A DNA stretch of 64,000 bases from Pseudomonas brassicacearum. Its GTDB lineage: Bacteria; Pseudomonadota; Gammaproteobacteria; Pseudomonadales; Pseudomonadaceae. The stretch lies in contig NZ_CP007410.1 of NCBI RefSeq assembly GCF_000585995.1, forward strand, positions 3,065,430 through 3,129,429, given 5' to 3'. The stretch's first letter is position 1. Each line of letters starts with the position of its first letter. The position numbers were made by a program, and so were the translations under genes. Shown piece after piece: positions 8,014 through 16,594 of this stretch. A model generated the notes under the pieces. It was not told the DNA's origin and made no database searches. It worked only from the letters and a program-made list of their open reading frames with translations.

Positions 8014-9375
8014 TCAGCTTTCTGTCGCCGACAGGTTCATGGGCAGCAGGATGTCCAGTTCGCTTCGTCCCGGCACCGACGTCAGTTCCAGCCGTCCACC
8101 GAAATGCTCGACGCGTTCGCGGATGTTGCGCAGGCCGATGCCGGCATGGCCGCGTTCGACCTGCGGCACGTTGAACCCCATCCCGTCATCCACCACCGTC
8201 AGGCGCAAGGACTGGCTGGAGCCAAACAAGGTGATGCCGACGCTTTTCGCCCCGGCGTGACGCTCGATATTGGTCAGGGCTTCCTGGGCAATGCGAAACA
8301 GTGAAACGGGCGCGCCGTTTTCCAGCCGGCAATCGAACTCATTACTTCTGTAGGACACCTCGAGTCCGCTGCGTTGCTGGAACTCAGTCGCGAGCTGACC
8401 GATGGCGGCAGGCAGGCCCAGCGTGTCGAGCAGGGACGAGCGCAAATCGTGGGAAATGCTGCGGATCTCGCCGATGGCTTCTCCCAGCCGATCAGTCGCA
8501 TTCTTCAAGATGCCCAAGCCGTTTTCCTGGCCGTTTTCCAGCACATGACTGGCCAATTCGAACTGGAATTTGATCGACACCAACAACTGGCTGATGCCGT
8601 CGTGAAGCTCGCGAGACACCCGCGAGCGCTCTTCTTCCTGCAAGCTGACAATGCGCTGGTTCAACCGCTGCAGCTTCTTGTCGGCCAGGCGATGTTCGCT
8701 GACGTTGAGGGTCATGCCGCCGGCAAACACAAGCAGGACCGCCACCAAGGCGACGGCGGCGATGGCCAGCATGGTGGTGTGGATGCCCTGGGCCACCTCG
8801 TCGCGGGCCTGCTGGGTGGCGCGTTCGACATCCTCCAGGTAAATCCCGGTGCCCAGCATCCAGCCCCAGCGATCCAGCATCACCACGTAGGCCAGCTTGT
8901 CGGTGACCTGGCCGGAGGAGGGCTTGTTCCAGGCATAACGCTGGAAACCTTCGCCCGACTCGGCGCTTTTGATCAGCGCCTGGATGACGGGCAAGCCGTG
9001 GGGATCCTTCATGTCCCAGAGGTACTGCCCCACCAGTTCCGACTGACGAGCGTGCATCAGGCTGCGGCCCTGGCGGTCGTACACGAAAAAGTAGCCGTTG
9101 ATGCCGAAGCTGAGCTTGCGCAGTTCCTCCAGGACCTGCTGCTGCGCACGTTCGTCACCCAAGCCGTCGTTATACAGCGGGGCGATCAGGCTCTGTGCCA
9201 TCTCGACGTAGTTTTTCAACTCGGCGCGCTTGCTTGCCAGGATGCTGTCTTCGATCAATTGCGCCTGTTGATCGCCCAATTGTCGGTTCAGGGAGATCAC
9301 CAGGGCGCAGATGACAGCAATCGCCAGGACCAGAGGCAAAATACCGAGGGCGACGATTTTGTGTTTGAGCAGCAT
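8014..9375 (-). CDS. Cache-domain sensor histidine kinase (NarX/HisKA_3 type)
   Basis: This 453-residue inner-membrane kinase has a first helix (8-29) and a periplasmic single-Cache sensor (about 30-190) with GINGYFFVYDRQGRSLMHA and GWMLGTGIYLEDV, the layout that binds small carboxylates in many relatives. A second helix follows (200-222), then HisKA_3 with the phospho-His at about 258 (RVSRELHDGISQ) and a HATPase domain ending GHAGIGLRNIRERV...GGRLEL. The partner regulator is next downstream. The upstream divergent neighbour is a pyruvate-type transporter, which makes an organic acid ligand plausible. Confidence 0.92.
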   Translation of the reverse strand: MLLKHKIVALGILPLVLAIAVICALVISLNRQLGDQQAQLIEDSILASKRAELKNYVEMAQSLIAPLYNDGLGDERAQQQVLEELRKLSFGINGYFFVYDRQGRSLMHARQSELVGQYLWDMKDPHGLPVIQALIKSAESGEGFQRYAWNKPSSGQVTDKLAYVVMLDRWGWMLGTGIYLEDVERATQQARDEVAQGIHTTMLAIAAVALVAVLLVFAGGMTLNVSEHRLADKKLQRLNQRIVSLQEEERSRVSRELHDGISQLLVSIKFQFELASHVLENGQENGLGILKNATDRLGEAIGEIRSISHDLRSSLLDTLGLPAAIGQLATEFQQRSGLEVSYRSNEFDCRLENGAPVSLFRIAQEALTNIERHAGAKSVGITLFGSSQSLRLTVVDDGMGFNVPQVERGHAGIGLRNIRERVEHFGGRLELTSVPGRSELDILLPMNLSATES

Positions 9376-9451
9376 CTGTACTCCTGTCCGGACTCAGCGG
9401 GGAGGCGAATGGCGGCATCATATGCCAAACCAACCCGCCAGGCACAAAACC

Positions 9452-9541
9452 TGTGGGAGCGGGCTTGCTCGCGATGGCGTCGGATCAGCCGGCCTGGATG
9501 TCGCCTGACACAATGCCATCGCGAGCAAGCTCGCTCCCACA
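9452..9541. repeat. REPIN, family A
   Basis: Inward-facing REP units (TGTGGGAGCGGGCTTGCTCG and a GCTCGCTCCCACA variant) lie between the divergent kinase and cstA genes. The rest of the 301-base gap holds a perfect 12-bp palindrome (separate entry) and cstA leader DNA. Confidence 0.88.
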
Positions 9542-9557
9542 AGGGAATCGGGTTCTA

Positions 9558-9569
9558 CGTAGTACTACG
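9558..9569. promoter_or_regulatory. Palindrome upstream of cstA, candidate regulator site
   Basis: CGTAGTACTACG is a perfect 12-bp palindrome 108 bp before the cstA start. Its TAGTA/TACTA halves resemble NarL-family binding sites. The adjacent NarL-type regulator is the natural candidate to bind it. This is inference from position and symmetry only. Confidence 0.4.
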
Positions 9570-9676
9570 GATTTATTTATTGACGACTTACAGGGATATT
9601 GGGCCCGCTCCGAATAGCCGGGGCACACTATAAAAACAATCGCCGCAATCCACTGGATATCGGCAGGAGACACGCA

Positions 9677-11737
9677 ATGACAACCCGTCTGGTTAAACAC
9701 CTCGCCTGGTTTGCCGTGGCTGTTCTGGGAGCCTGTGCGTTGAGTGTCGTGGCCTTGCGCCGCGGCGAACCCATCAACGCCCTCTGGATCGTCGTCGCAG
9801 CCGTGGCCATCTACCTGGTCGCCTACCGCTACTACAGCCTCTTCATCGCCAACAACGTGATGCAACTCGATGCGCGCCGGGCCACCCCCGCCGTGCTCAA
9901 CAACGATGGCCTGGACTATGTCCCGACCAACAAACACATTCTCTTCGGTCACCACTTCGCGGCCATTGCCGGTGCGGGGCCGCTGGTCGGGCCGGTATTG
10001 GCGGCGCAGATGGGCTACCTGCCTGGCACGCTCTGGCTGATTGCCGGCGTGGTGCTGGCCGGTGCGGTGCAGGACTTCATGATCCTGTTCCTGTCCACCC
10101 GCCGTAACGGTCGTTCCCTGGGCGACATGGTCCGGGAAGAAATGGGCCGCATCCCCGGCACCATCGCGCTGTTCGGTTGCTTCCTGATCATGATCATCAT
10201 CCTCGCGGTGCTGGCGCTGATCGTGGTCAAGGCCCTGGCCGAGAGTCCGTGGGGGATCTTCACGGTAATGGCGACCATCCCGATCGCGATGTTCATGGGC
10301 ATCTACATGCGCTACATCCGCCCGGGCCGCATCGGTGAAATCTCGCTCATCGGCGTGCTGTTGCTGCTGGGCTCGATCTGGCTGGGCGGGCAGATCGCCG
10401 CCGACCCGGTCTGGGCCAAGGCCTTCTCCTTCACCGGGATCCAGATCACCTGGATGTTGATCGGCTATGGTTTTGTCGCGGCGGTGCTGCCGGTGTGGCT
10501 GATCCTGGCCCCGCGGGACTACCTGTCGACGTTCCTGAAAATCGGCACCATCGTCGCCCTGGCCATCGGCATCCTGGTCACCATGCCCGAGCTGAAAATG
10601 CCGGCGCTGACCCAGTTCACCGACGGCACCGGCCCGGTGTGGAAGGGCGGGCTGTTCCCGTTCCTGTTCATCACCATCGCCTGCGGCGCGGTCTCGGGGT
10701 TCCATGCGCTGATCTCCTCGGGCACCACGCCCAAGCTGCTGGATAACGAAGTCAACGCCCGCTACATCGGTTACGGCGGCATGCTGATGGAGTCGTTCGT
10801 GGCGATCATGGCCATGGTCGCCGCGTCGGTGATCGAGCCAGGTGTGTACTTCGCCATGAACAGCCCGGCGGCGATCGTCGGCGGTGACGTGGTGGCCGTG
10901 GCGCAAACCGTCAGCAGCTGGGGTTTTGCAATCACCCCCGAGGCGCTGCAAGCGGTGGCCAAGGACATCGGCGAAACCACCGTCCTGGCCCGTGCCGGCG
11001 GTGCGCCGACCCTGGCGGTCGGTATCGCGCAGATCCTGCACTCGGTGCTGCCGGGTGAGAACACCATGGCGTTCTGGTACCACTTCGCGATCCTGTTCGA
11101 AGCGCTGTTTATCCTCACGGCCGTGGACGCCGGTACCCGTGCCGGGCGGTTCATGCTGCAGGACTTGCTGGGCTCGTTCGTGCCTTCGCTCAAGCGCACC
11201 GAATCCTGGACCGCCAACCTGATCGCCACCGCCGGTTGCGTGGCGCTGTGGGGTTACCTGCTGTACCAGGGCGTGATCGATCCGCTGGGCGGCATCAACA
11301 CCTTGTGGCCGCTGTTCGGCATCTCCAACCAGATGCTGGCCGGTATTGCCCTGATGCTCGCCACCGTGGTGCTGATCAAGATGAAGCGCCAGCGCTACGT
11401 CTGGGTGACCATGCTGCCGGCGGTCTGGCTGTTGATCTGCACCACCACGGCGGGCCTGATCAAGCTGTTCGACGCTAACCCGGCGATTGGCTTCCTGGCC
11501 CTGGCGCGCAAATACAACGATGCCCTGGCCGCCGGCCAGATCCTGGCCCCGGCCAAGAGCATCGAGCAGATGCAGCACGTGGTGTTCAACGCCTACACCA
11601 ACGCCACGCTGACGGTATTGTTCCTGTTCGTGGTATTCAGCATCCTGTTCTACGCGCTCAAGGTCGGCATTGCTGCCTGGGGCACCAAGGAACGTACGGA
11701 TAAAGAAGCGCCATTCCAGGCCGTGCCGGACGCTTGA
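9677..11737 (+). CDS. cstA: CstA/BtsT family pyruvate (peptide) transporter
   Basis: This 686-residue inner-membrane protein is of the carbon starvation family. The signature GLDYVPTNKHILFGHHFAAIAGAGPLVGP (about residues 76-104) and AAQMGYLPGTLWLIAGVVLAGAVQDF are plain, and about 16-18 hydrophobic helices follow. E. coli relatives CstA and BtsT take up pyruvate and possibly peptides; which substrate applies here is not visible. I chose the ATG at 9677 because CAGGAGA lies 6 bases before it. The small YbdD partner gene follows after 15 bases, the usual arrangement. The divergent kinase-regulator pair may control it. Confidence 0.93.
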   Translation: MTTRLVKHLAWFAVAVLGACALSVVALRRGEPINALWIVVAAVAIYLVAYRYYSLFIANNVMQLDARRATPAVLNNDGLDYVPTNKHILFGHHFAAIAGAGPLVGPVLAAQMGYLPGTLWLIAGVVLAGAVQDFMILFLSTRRNGRSLGDMVREEMGRIPGTIALFGCFLIMIIILAVLALIVVKALAESPWGIFTVMATIPIAMFMGIYMRYIRPGRIGEISLIGVLLLLGSIWLGGQIAADPVWAKAFSFTGIQITWMLIGYGFVAAVLPVWLILAPRDYLSTFLKIGTIVALAIGILVTMPELKMPALTQFTDGTGPVWKGGLFPFLFITIACGAVSGFHALISSGTTPKLLDNEVNARYIGYGGMLMESFVAIMAMVAASVIEPGVYFAMNSPAAIVGGDVVAVAQTVSSWGFAITPEALQAVAKDIGETTVLARAGGAPTLAVGIAQILHSVLPGENTMAFWYHFAILFEALFILTAVDAGTRAGRFMLQDLLGSFVPSLKRTESWTANLIATAGCVALWGYLLYQGVIDPLGGINTLWPLFGISNQMLAGIALMLATVVLIKMKRQRYVWVTMLPAVWLLICTTTAGLIKLFDANPAIGFLALARKYNDALAAGQILAPAKSIEQMQHVVFNAYTNATLTVLFLFVVFSILFYALKVGIAAWGTKERTDKEAPFQAVPDA

Positions 11738-11752
11738 TAGAGGATTGCAACG

Positions 11753-11950
11753 ATGTTCAATGACTTGAGTCGCCTCGGTAAATACCTCGGTCAGGCCGCG
11801 CGCCTGATGGTCGGCATGCCCGACTACGACAACTACGTCGAGCACATGCAAACCAAACACCCGGACAAACCGTTGATGGACTACGAGGCGTTCTTCCGCG
11901 AACGCCAGGAGGCCCGCTACGGTGGCAAGGGTGGGCCCAAGTGTTGTTGA
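11753..11950 (+). CDS. ybdD: YbdD/YjiX family small protein
   Basis: This 65-residue soluble protein has the family pattern [12 protein letters not shown]...[22 protein letters not shown] and a Cys-Cys end (GGKGGPKCC). YbdD and YjiX genes regularly follow cstA or btsT and are thought to be needed for the transporter, perhaps as an accessory or regulator; the biochemical role is not established. A ribosome site (AGAGGATTG) precedes the ATG. It is in one operon with cstA. Confidence 0.93.
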   Translation: MFNDLSRLGKYLGQAARLMVGMPDYDNYVEHMQTKHPDKPLMDYEAFFRERQEARYGGKGGPKCC

Positions 11951-11976
11951 AACACCGCTTGGGTTGAAGTAACCCC

Positions 11977-12065
11977 TGTGGGAGCGGGCTTGCTCGCGAA
12001 GGCGTCGGGTCAGTCGCCATTGAGGTGGCTGACACTCCGCCTTCGCGAGCAAGCCCGCTCCCACA
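11977..12065. repeat. REPIN, family A, start of a repeat cluster
   Basis: Inward-facing REP units TGTGGGAGCGGGCTTGCTCG and its complement, with a variable centre. The right unit overlaps the first copy of a 75-bp tandem duplication (next entry). Confidence 0.9.
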
Positions 12066-12170
12066 GTTGTTTTGGGGTGGTTTCAACATTTGCGTGCTAC
12101 CACAGATCCCCTTGTGGGAGCGAGCAAGCCCGCTCCCACAGTTGTTTTGGGGTGGTTTCAACATTTGCGT
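12045..12170. repeat. Tandem duplication at a REP end (51 identical bases, period 75)
   Basis: Positions 12045-12095 and 12120-12170 are identical: a REP end (GCGAGCAAGCCCGCTCCCAC) followed by AGTTGTTTTGGGGTGGTTTC and AACATTTGCGT. The second copy is preceded by TGTGGGAG at 12113, giving a collapsed REPIN (12113-12140) with no centre. It is convergent space between ybdD and the 12192 kinase gene. Confidence 0.85.
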
Positions 12171-12191
12171 ATCCCACAGGCCCCTGTGGGG

Positions 12192-13505
12192 TTACCGGGT
12201 TTCGCGACCGAGCCGCAGCTCGGCGCACAGCCCGCCGCCGTCGCGGTTGCTCAAGGTCAATGAACCGCCCATGGCATTCGCCAGTTGCTGGGCGATGGCC
12301 AAGCCCAATCCTGTACCCCCGGTTTCCCGGTTACGCGAGCTTTCTACCCGGTAGAACGGCTTGAGGACTTCGGCCAGCTCCTGTTCATTGATGCCGGGGC
12401 CACGGTCCAATACCTGGATCGCCAATTGACCATTTTCGCCCTCTTGCACCTCGATCCGCGCCGCACCGCCAAACTTCAACGCGTTGTCCACCAGGTTGAC
12501 CAACACCCGGCGCAGGGCGTGGGGGCGGGTGTCGATGATGGCGGCGTTTTTTCCGGAAAGCTGCACATCCTGCCCGGTGTCCTGATAGTCGAACACCAAG
12601 CTGTCGAGAAACGCATCCAGGCTGATGCGGCAGCTGGCCTCAGTGGCGCCGTGGACGCTGCGGGCATAGGCCACGCCTTCGCGCACCAGGTGTTCCATTT
12701 CGCTCAAGTCGCTCCACAGTTTGTCCTTCTCAATGCTGTCGTCCATGAATTCGGCGCGCAGCTTCATGCGCGTGATGGGCGTCTGCAGGTCATGGGAAAT
12801 CGCCGCCAGCAATTGCATGCGCTCCTTGAGGTAGGCAGCGATGCGATCTTGCATGGCATTGAACGCCTTGGCGGCATGGACCACTTCGGTCGGGCCTTTT
12901 TCGTCCAGGCGTACGCTGTGGACGTTGGGATCGAGGGTTTCCACTGCTCCGGCCAGCCGTGTCAGCGGGCCGACGGCGATGCGTACGGCCAGCCAGGTGC
13001 AGCCGATCAGCAGCGCCAACTGCCCCAGCAACACCACCGGCAGCCAGAGGGAGAGGGGCATCATCGCCGGACGTACATCAATGGTCAGCGGGCTACCGTC
13101 GCCCAGGCGCAGGTGAGCCTGGTAGTGCATTTTCGGCCCGGGTATCTGGTTGAAGGTCAGGGCGTAGGACTGGCCGATGGCCTCTTGGATCGAGCTCACC
13201 GACACGGGCGCATCGGTAAGGTCCATCGGCTGGCCGGGCTGGCCTTCATCGAGCAGGTAGCCGTAGTTGCGCCGGGCGAGTTTGGGCAGCCAGGCCGGGC
13301 GTTCGGCGGCAGGCAGGCGGTCGAGGATGGCAACGGAGGTCGAGACATCGGTTTCCAGGTTGCCGAGCATGGTGGATTTGGCCGTCTGGTAGCGCTCGTA
13401 ATATTGGGCACCAAACGACAGCCCCTGGGCCAGGATCAACCCGATCAGGAAAATCAGCGACAGCCGCGAGGCGAGGGTGCGCGGCCAATGCAACGGCAGA
13501 CTCAT
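12192..13505 (-). CDS. OmpR-partner sensor histidine kinase (EnvZ/RstB-like)
   Basis: This 437-residue kinase has an N-terminal helix (14-34), a periplasmic domain of about 110 residues, a second helix (150-176) and a HAMP linker (RIAVGPLTRLAGAVE). The HisKA domain has the phospho-His at about 238 (LLAAISHDLQTPITRMKLR), and the HATPase domain has the N box (LVNLVDNALKFG) and G boxes (DRGPGI, GGTGLGLAI). Its start overlaps the stop of the upstream regulator gene by 4 bases (ATGA), so the pair is co-translated. Signal unknown. The genes facing it (DUF2790, DipZ-like) hint at an envelope or metal/redox stimulus. Confidence 0.92.
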   Translation of the reverse strand: MSLPLHWPRTLASRLSLIFLIGLILAQGLSFGAQYYERYQTAKSTMLGNLETDVSTSVAILDRLPAAERPAWLPKLARRNYGYLLDEGQPGQPMDLTDAPVSVSSIQEAIGQSYALTFNQIPGPKMHYQAHLRLGDGSPLTIDVRPAMMPLSLWLPVVLLGQLALLIGCTWLAVRIAVGPLTRLAGAVETLDPNVHSVRLDEKGPTEVVHAAKAFNAMQDRIAAYLKERMQLLAAISHDLQTPITRMKLRAEFMDDSIEKDKLWSDLSEMEHLVREGVAYARSVHGATEASCRISLDAFLDSLVFDYQDTGQDVQLSGKNAAIIDTRPHALRRVLVNLVDNALKFGGAARIEVQEGENGQLAIQVLDRGPGINEQELAEVLKPFYRVESSRNRETGGTGLGLAIAQQLANAMGGSLTLSNRDGGGLCAELRLGRETR

Positions 13506-14242
13506 ACCGAAGCCCCGAGGATCTCCACCGGCAGCGAGAACACATAGCCTTCGCTGCGCACGGTCTTGATATAGGCCGGTTCCCGGGCATCGTCCAACAG
13601 GCGCTGACGCAGGCGGCTGACCAAGAGGTCGATGGAGCGATCAAACAGATCGGCGTCCCGGCCCTGGGTCAGGTTGAGCAACTGGTCACGGTTGAGTACC
13701 CGTTGCGGGTGGTCGAGGAACACCCGCAGCAGCCGGTATTCGGCGCCACTCAGGGCGACCATGGTGCCATCGGAGTCCAGCAGATGACGGGCGGTGGTGT
13801 CCAGGCGCCAGCGCCCGAAGGCCAGCAGGCGACCGCTTTCAGTGACCACCAGGTTGGGTGGCAGCATCCGGGTACGGCGCAGCACGGCGTTGATCCGCGC
13901 CAGCAGCTCGCGGGCGGCGAAGGGTTTGACCAGGTAATCGTCGGCGCCCATTTCCAGTCCGATGATGCGGTCGGTTTCGTCGTTGCGGGCGGTGAGCATC
14001 AGCACCGGCGTGGCTTTGTGCTTGCCGGCGCGCAGCTCCCGACACAGCACCAGGCCGTCATCGCCGGGCATCATGATGTCCAGCACGATCAGGTCCACCG
14101 GGGTGGTTTCCAGAAATGCGCGCATCTGCCGGCCATCGGCGACGACAGTGGTGCGCAGGCCGTTCTTCTTCAGGTAGTTACCAACCAGCTCTCTGATCTC
14201 GCGATCGTCATCCACTATCAACACGTGATCGACATGATCCAT
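13502..14242 (-). CDS. OmpR/PhoB family response regulator
   Basis: This 246-residue regulator has a receiver domain (HVLIVDDDREIREL, phospho-Asp about residue 55 in LIVLDIMMPGDDG, Lys in DYLVKPFAARELL) and a C-terminal winged helix (GAEYRLLRVFLDHPQRVLNRDQLL ... LRQRLLDD, YIKTVRSEGYVF). The ATG at 14242 is chosen for its AGAGGGG ribosome site and fit to the family; the frame stays open 69 codons upstream through non-conserved sequence. It is encoded before its kinase with a 4-base overlap. Repeats in the 233-base gap before DUF2790 are candidate binding sites. Confidence 0.93.
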   Translation of the reverse strand: MDHVDHVLIVDDDREIRELVGNYLKKNGLRTTVVADGRQMRAFLETTPVDLIVLDIMMPGDDGLVLCRELRAGKHKATPVLMLTARNDETDRIIGLEMGADDYLVKPFAARELLARINAVLRRTRMLPPNLVVTESGRLLAFGRWRLDTTARHLLDSDGTMVALSGAEYRLLRVFLDHPQRVLNRDQLLNLTQGRDADLFDRSIDLLVSRLRQRLLDDAREPAYIKTVRSEGYVFSLPVEILGASV

Positions 14243-14322
14243 GGTGTCCAGCCCCTCTTGGCGTTTCGTTGTGATCAGTCTACAGGCGCCGGCCAGCCTG
14301 AGCCGCGACGGTTTGTATTGCA

Positions 14323-14390
14323 GTGTATCTGGCGCGCGGCGGATACACAGGGATGCAAAAAGCCACCTGGCTCGATACAGACGCGATACC
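14323..14390. promoter_or_regulatory. GTATC/GATAC repeats, candidate OmpR-type regulator sites
   Basis: GTGTATC (14323-14329) and GATACAC (14342-14348) form an exact inverted repeat. GATAC also recurs directly at 14374 and 14385, an 11-base period typical of OmpR-family tandem half-sites. They lie 85-150 bp before the DUF2790 start and just upstream of the divergent regulator gene. Binding is inferred. Confidence 0.45.
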
Positions 14391-14475
14391 TCAACGGCAT
14401 TCAATGGCTTCCATCGAGGCAACACGACAAGCCTCGGCAGAAAACACACTCATTGAATGAATCGAGGACACCGCC

Positions 14476-14739
14476 ATGAACACCAAAGCCATCTACGCCG
14501 CTTGCCTCTTCGCCGCGCTGAACATCTGCACCCTGTCGGCCCGGGCCGAAAGTAACGTCCAGGCGCAAACCTATACCTACGGCACCCACCTGGACATCCG
14601 GAAGGTGCTGTCCGTCACCGAAGACGCCAACCCGGCCTGCGGCGTGGTGAATGCCGAGATGATCTATCTGGACTCGGCGGGCCACAAGCAGGCGCTGGAC
14701 TACCGCAAGCTTGCCGACAATTGCAATAACGGTAACTAA
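14476..14739 (+). CDS. DUF2790 family small secreted protein
   Basis: This 87-residue protein has a signal peptide (MNTKAIYAACLFAALNICTLSARAE, cleavage near 25). The mature part, VQAQTYTYGTHLDIRKVLSV...ACGVVNAEMIYLDSAGHKQALDYRKLADNC, matches the Pseudomonas DUF2790 family, which often appears in several copies beside two-component systems and whose function is unknown. Two Cys residues in the mature part (ACGVV and DNCNN) could form a disulfide. GAGGACACCGCC precedes the ATG. The gene faces the OmpR-type pair and stands before the DipZ-like gene. Confidence 0.88.
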   Translation: MNTKAIYAACLFAALNICTLSARAESNVQAQTYTYGTHLDIRKVLSVTEDANPACGVVNAEMIYLDSAGHKQALDYRKLADNCNNGN

Positions 14740-14813
14740 AAGTAAAGCATTATGAGTTCATGATAACCAATTGTTATTAAACAAGTATCTTTCAAAAACC
14801 TAGTGGTGATCCC

Positions 14814-16025
14814 ATGCTTCTGATCGCTTTCCTCGGCGGGATCCTGACGATCCTCAGCCCCTGTATTCTCCCCGTGGTGCCGTTTCTGTTCGCCCGTGCC
14901 AATCGCTCCCGGGGCTCGGTGCTGCTGACACTCGCCGGCATGGTGCTGACGTTCGCCCTGGTGTCGAGCCTGGCGGTGGTCAGCAGCGAGTGGGTATTGC
15001 GCGCCAGCAGCGTCGGCCGGCAAGTCGCCCTGGTGGTGATGGTGCTGTTCGCCTTGTCGCTGATCTTCAGCCGGGTCGGCATATGGCTGTCGCGGCCGCT
15101 GGTCAGCCTGGGCAACCGGATTGACGCCGGCGCCGGGCGGATGGCCGGGCCGCTAGCGTCGGTGCTGATCGGGGTGGCCACCGGACTGCTCTGGGCACCC
15201 TGTGCCGGGCCGATACTCGGGGTGATCCTGACCGGTGCCATGCTGCAAGGCGCCAGCGCTGAAACCAGCCTGTTGCTGCTTGCCTATGGGTTGGGCAGTG
15301 CCTTGTCCCTGGGTGTGCTGATTCTCGCCGGACGTGGGTTGGTCGGTCGCCTGAAACTCTCGCTGCCGGTGACGAGTTGGTTGCGCCGTGGCACCGGGGC
15401 CGTTGTGTTACTGGCTGCCGTGGCGATTGGCACTGGCGCCGATGATCGGCTGTCGGCCAGCACCTCTTCCCAAGGCTCGGCCAGCCTGGAACAGAGCCTG
15501 CTGGAAAAGGTCCCGAAGGCGATCGACTACGTGGTCAGCAAGGCCAGCGCCACCTCCATGCCGACCCCCGGGTCCCTGGGCGCCATGCCCTCGCTGGATG
15601 GCGCAGTGCAATGGCTGAACTCGCCTGCGCTGAGCAGCGAGTCACTGCGGGGCAAGGTGGTGTTGGTGGATTTCTGGACCTATGACTGCATCAACTGCCA
15701 GCACACGCTGCCTTATGTGAACGAGTGGGCGAAAAAGTATGAGAAGGAAGGGCTGGTGGTGATCGGCGTCCACACCCCGGAATACGGCTACGAGAAGATC
15801 ATCGACAACGTGCGCGAGCAGGTGCGCAAACTGGACATCCATTATCCGGTGGCCATCGATAACCGATATGCGATCTGGCGCGCCTTCAATAACCAGTACT
15901 GGCCGGCCCATTACTTCATCGACGCCAAGGGGCAGGTGCGCTACAGCCACTTTGGCGAAGGGCGGTATGGCGAGCAGGAGCAGGTGATTCAGCAGTTGTT
16001 GCAGGAAGCCAAGGCAGGCCAGTGA
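14814..16025 (+). CDS. dipZ: DipZ-like thiol-disulfide protein (CcdA/DsbD membrane domain fused to thioredoxin)
   Basis: This 403-residue membrane protein moves electrons to the periplasm. Residues about 1-215 form the CcdA-type domain with its reactive cysteines in ILSPCILPVVPFLF (near 17) and LLWAPCAGPILGVI (near 130). A linker follows, and then an AhpC/TSA-like thioredoxin domain from about 275 with VLVDFWTYDCINCQHTLPYVNEW, whose CINC is the active site. The fused form is called DipZ in mycobacteria and other bacteria; its partner substrates are not known in Pseudomonas. It has no DsbD N-terminal domain. It follows DUF2790 after 74 bases and may share its control. Confidence 0.88.
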   Translation: MLLIAFLGGILTILSPCILPVVPFLFARANRSRGSVLLTLAGMVLTFALVSSLAVVSSEWVLRASSVGRQVALVVMVLFALSLIFSRVGIWLSRPLVSLGNRIDAGAGRMAGPLASVLIGVATGLLWAPCAGPILGVILTGAMLQGASAETSLLLLAYGLGSALSLGVLILAGRGLVGRLKLSLPVTSWLRRGTGAVVLLAAVAIGTGADDRLSASTSSQGSASLEQSLLEKVPKAIDYVVSKASATSMPTPGSLGAMPSLDGAVQWLNSPALSSESLRGKVVLVDFWTYDCINCQHTLPYVNEWAKKYEKEGLVVIGVHTPEYGYEKIIDNVREQVRKLDIHYPVAIDNRYAIWRAFNNQYWPAHYFIDAKGQVRYSHFGEGRYGEQEQVIQQLLQEAKAGQ

Positions 16026-16030
16026 TATCC

Positions 16031-16154
16031 GTGGCGAGGGAGCTTGCTCCCGCTGGGCTGCGAAGCGGCCCCAATAACTACCTGGCAACTCGGTGTGTCA
16101 GGCAAATCCAGAGGGCCGCTTCGCGACCCAGCGGGAGCAAGCTCCCTCGCCACA
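16031..16154. repeat. Long REPIN, family B
   Basis: Outer arms GTGGCGAGGGAGCTTGCTCC and its complement enclose a second hairpin pair (GGGCTGCGAAGCGGCCCC and GGGCCGCTTCGCGACCC), so the 124-bp element folds as nested stems. It lies between the DipZ-like gene and the next small gene. Confidence 0.9.
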
Positions 16155-16255
16155 AAAGCTTTCACATCGCCACATGTCGGTGTAGCCGTACTGGCCCCTT
16201 GCTCATTTGAATGTCGTCAAACTTCTTTTATTTCAGAAAGTTGAGCGACAAACCT

Positions 16256-16585
16256 ATGCGAATTTCTATGTGGGTCGTAGCGACGTTTCTCCTGGCCGCC
16301 GTCTCGCTTGAGGCCCAGGCCAAAGCACTGACGCAAAACCAGCAGTCGGTGTGCCGCTGGGGCGCGGACATCGCGGCGGGAGCACAGGCCGCGAAGCTCT
16401 CCGGGATGACCCTGTACGGCGCCCGCAAGCGATTGCAAGTTCGCAAGTTCCCCCGGCCCTGGATGCGCATGACCGCCATGGGCATCACCGAGCAAACCTA
16501 CAACAGCGCCTCGCGCCTCAAGCCCGCAGCCGTCAAGCAGACCTACTACGAGCAATGCGTGCGTCACGAGTTGGCGCGCAGATAG
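16256..16585 (+). CDS. Small secreted protein, unknown function
   Basis: I do not recognise this 109-residue protein. It begins with a clear signal peptide (MRISMWVVATFLLAAVSLEAQA, cleavage near 22). The mature part is basic and rich in Ala, Lys and Arg, with two Cys residues (SVCRWGAD and YEQCVRHE) far apart, which could form one disulfide. An in-frame ATG lies 45 bases upstream but would spoil the signal peptide, so the ATG at 16256 is used. It is convergent with acoR (9-base gap) and downstream of the DipZ-like gene, from which a REPIN separates it. Confidence 0.75.
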   Translation: MRISMWVVATFLLAAVSLEAQAKALTQNQQSVCRWGADIAAGAQAAKLSGMTLYGARKRLQVRKFPRPWMRMTAMGITEQTYNSASRLKPAAVKQTYYEQCVRHELARR

Positions 16586-16594
16586 CGCTCAACG

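Noticed and set aside
9485..12064. 859-codon open frame on the minus strand
   Set aside because: It is the antisense shadow of cstA and ybdD; its translation is rich in His, Gln and Arg with no family likeness, as expected from the complement of high-GC codons.
11978..12364. Plus-strand frames with GAGLLAK...SRASPLPQ peptides
   Set aside because: These come from REP units, which happen to be open in several frames and give the same peptide at many loci.
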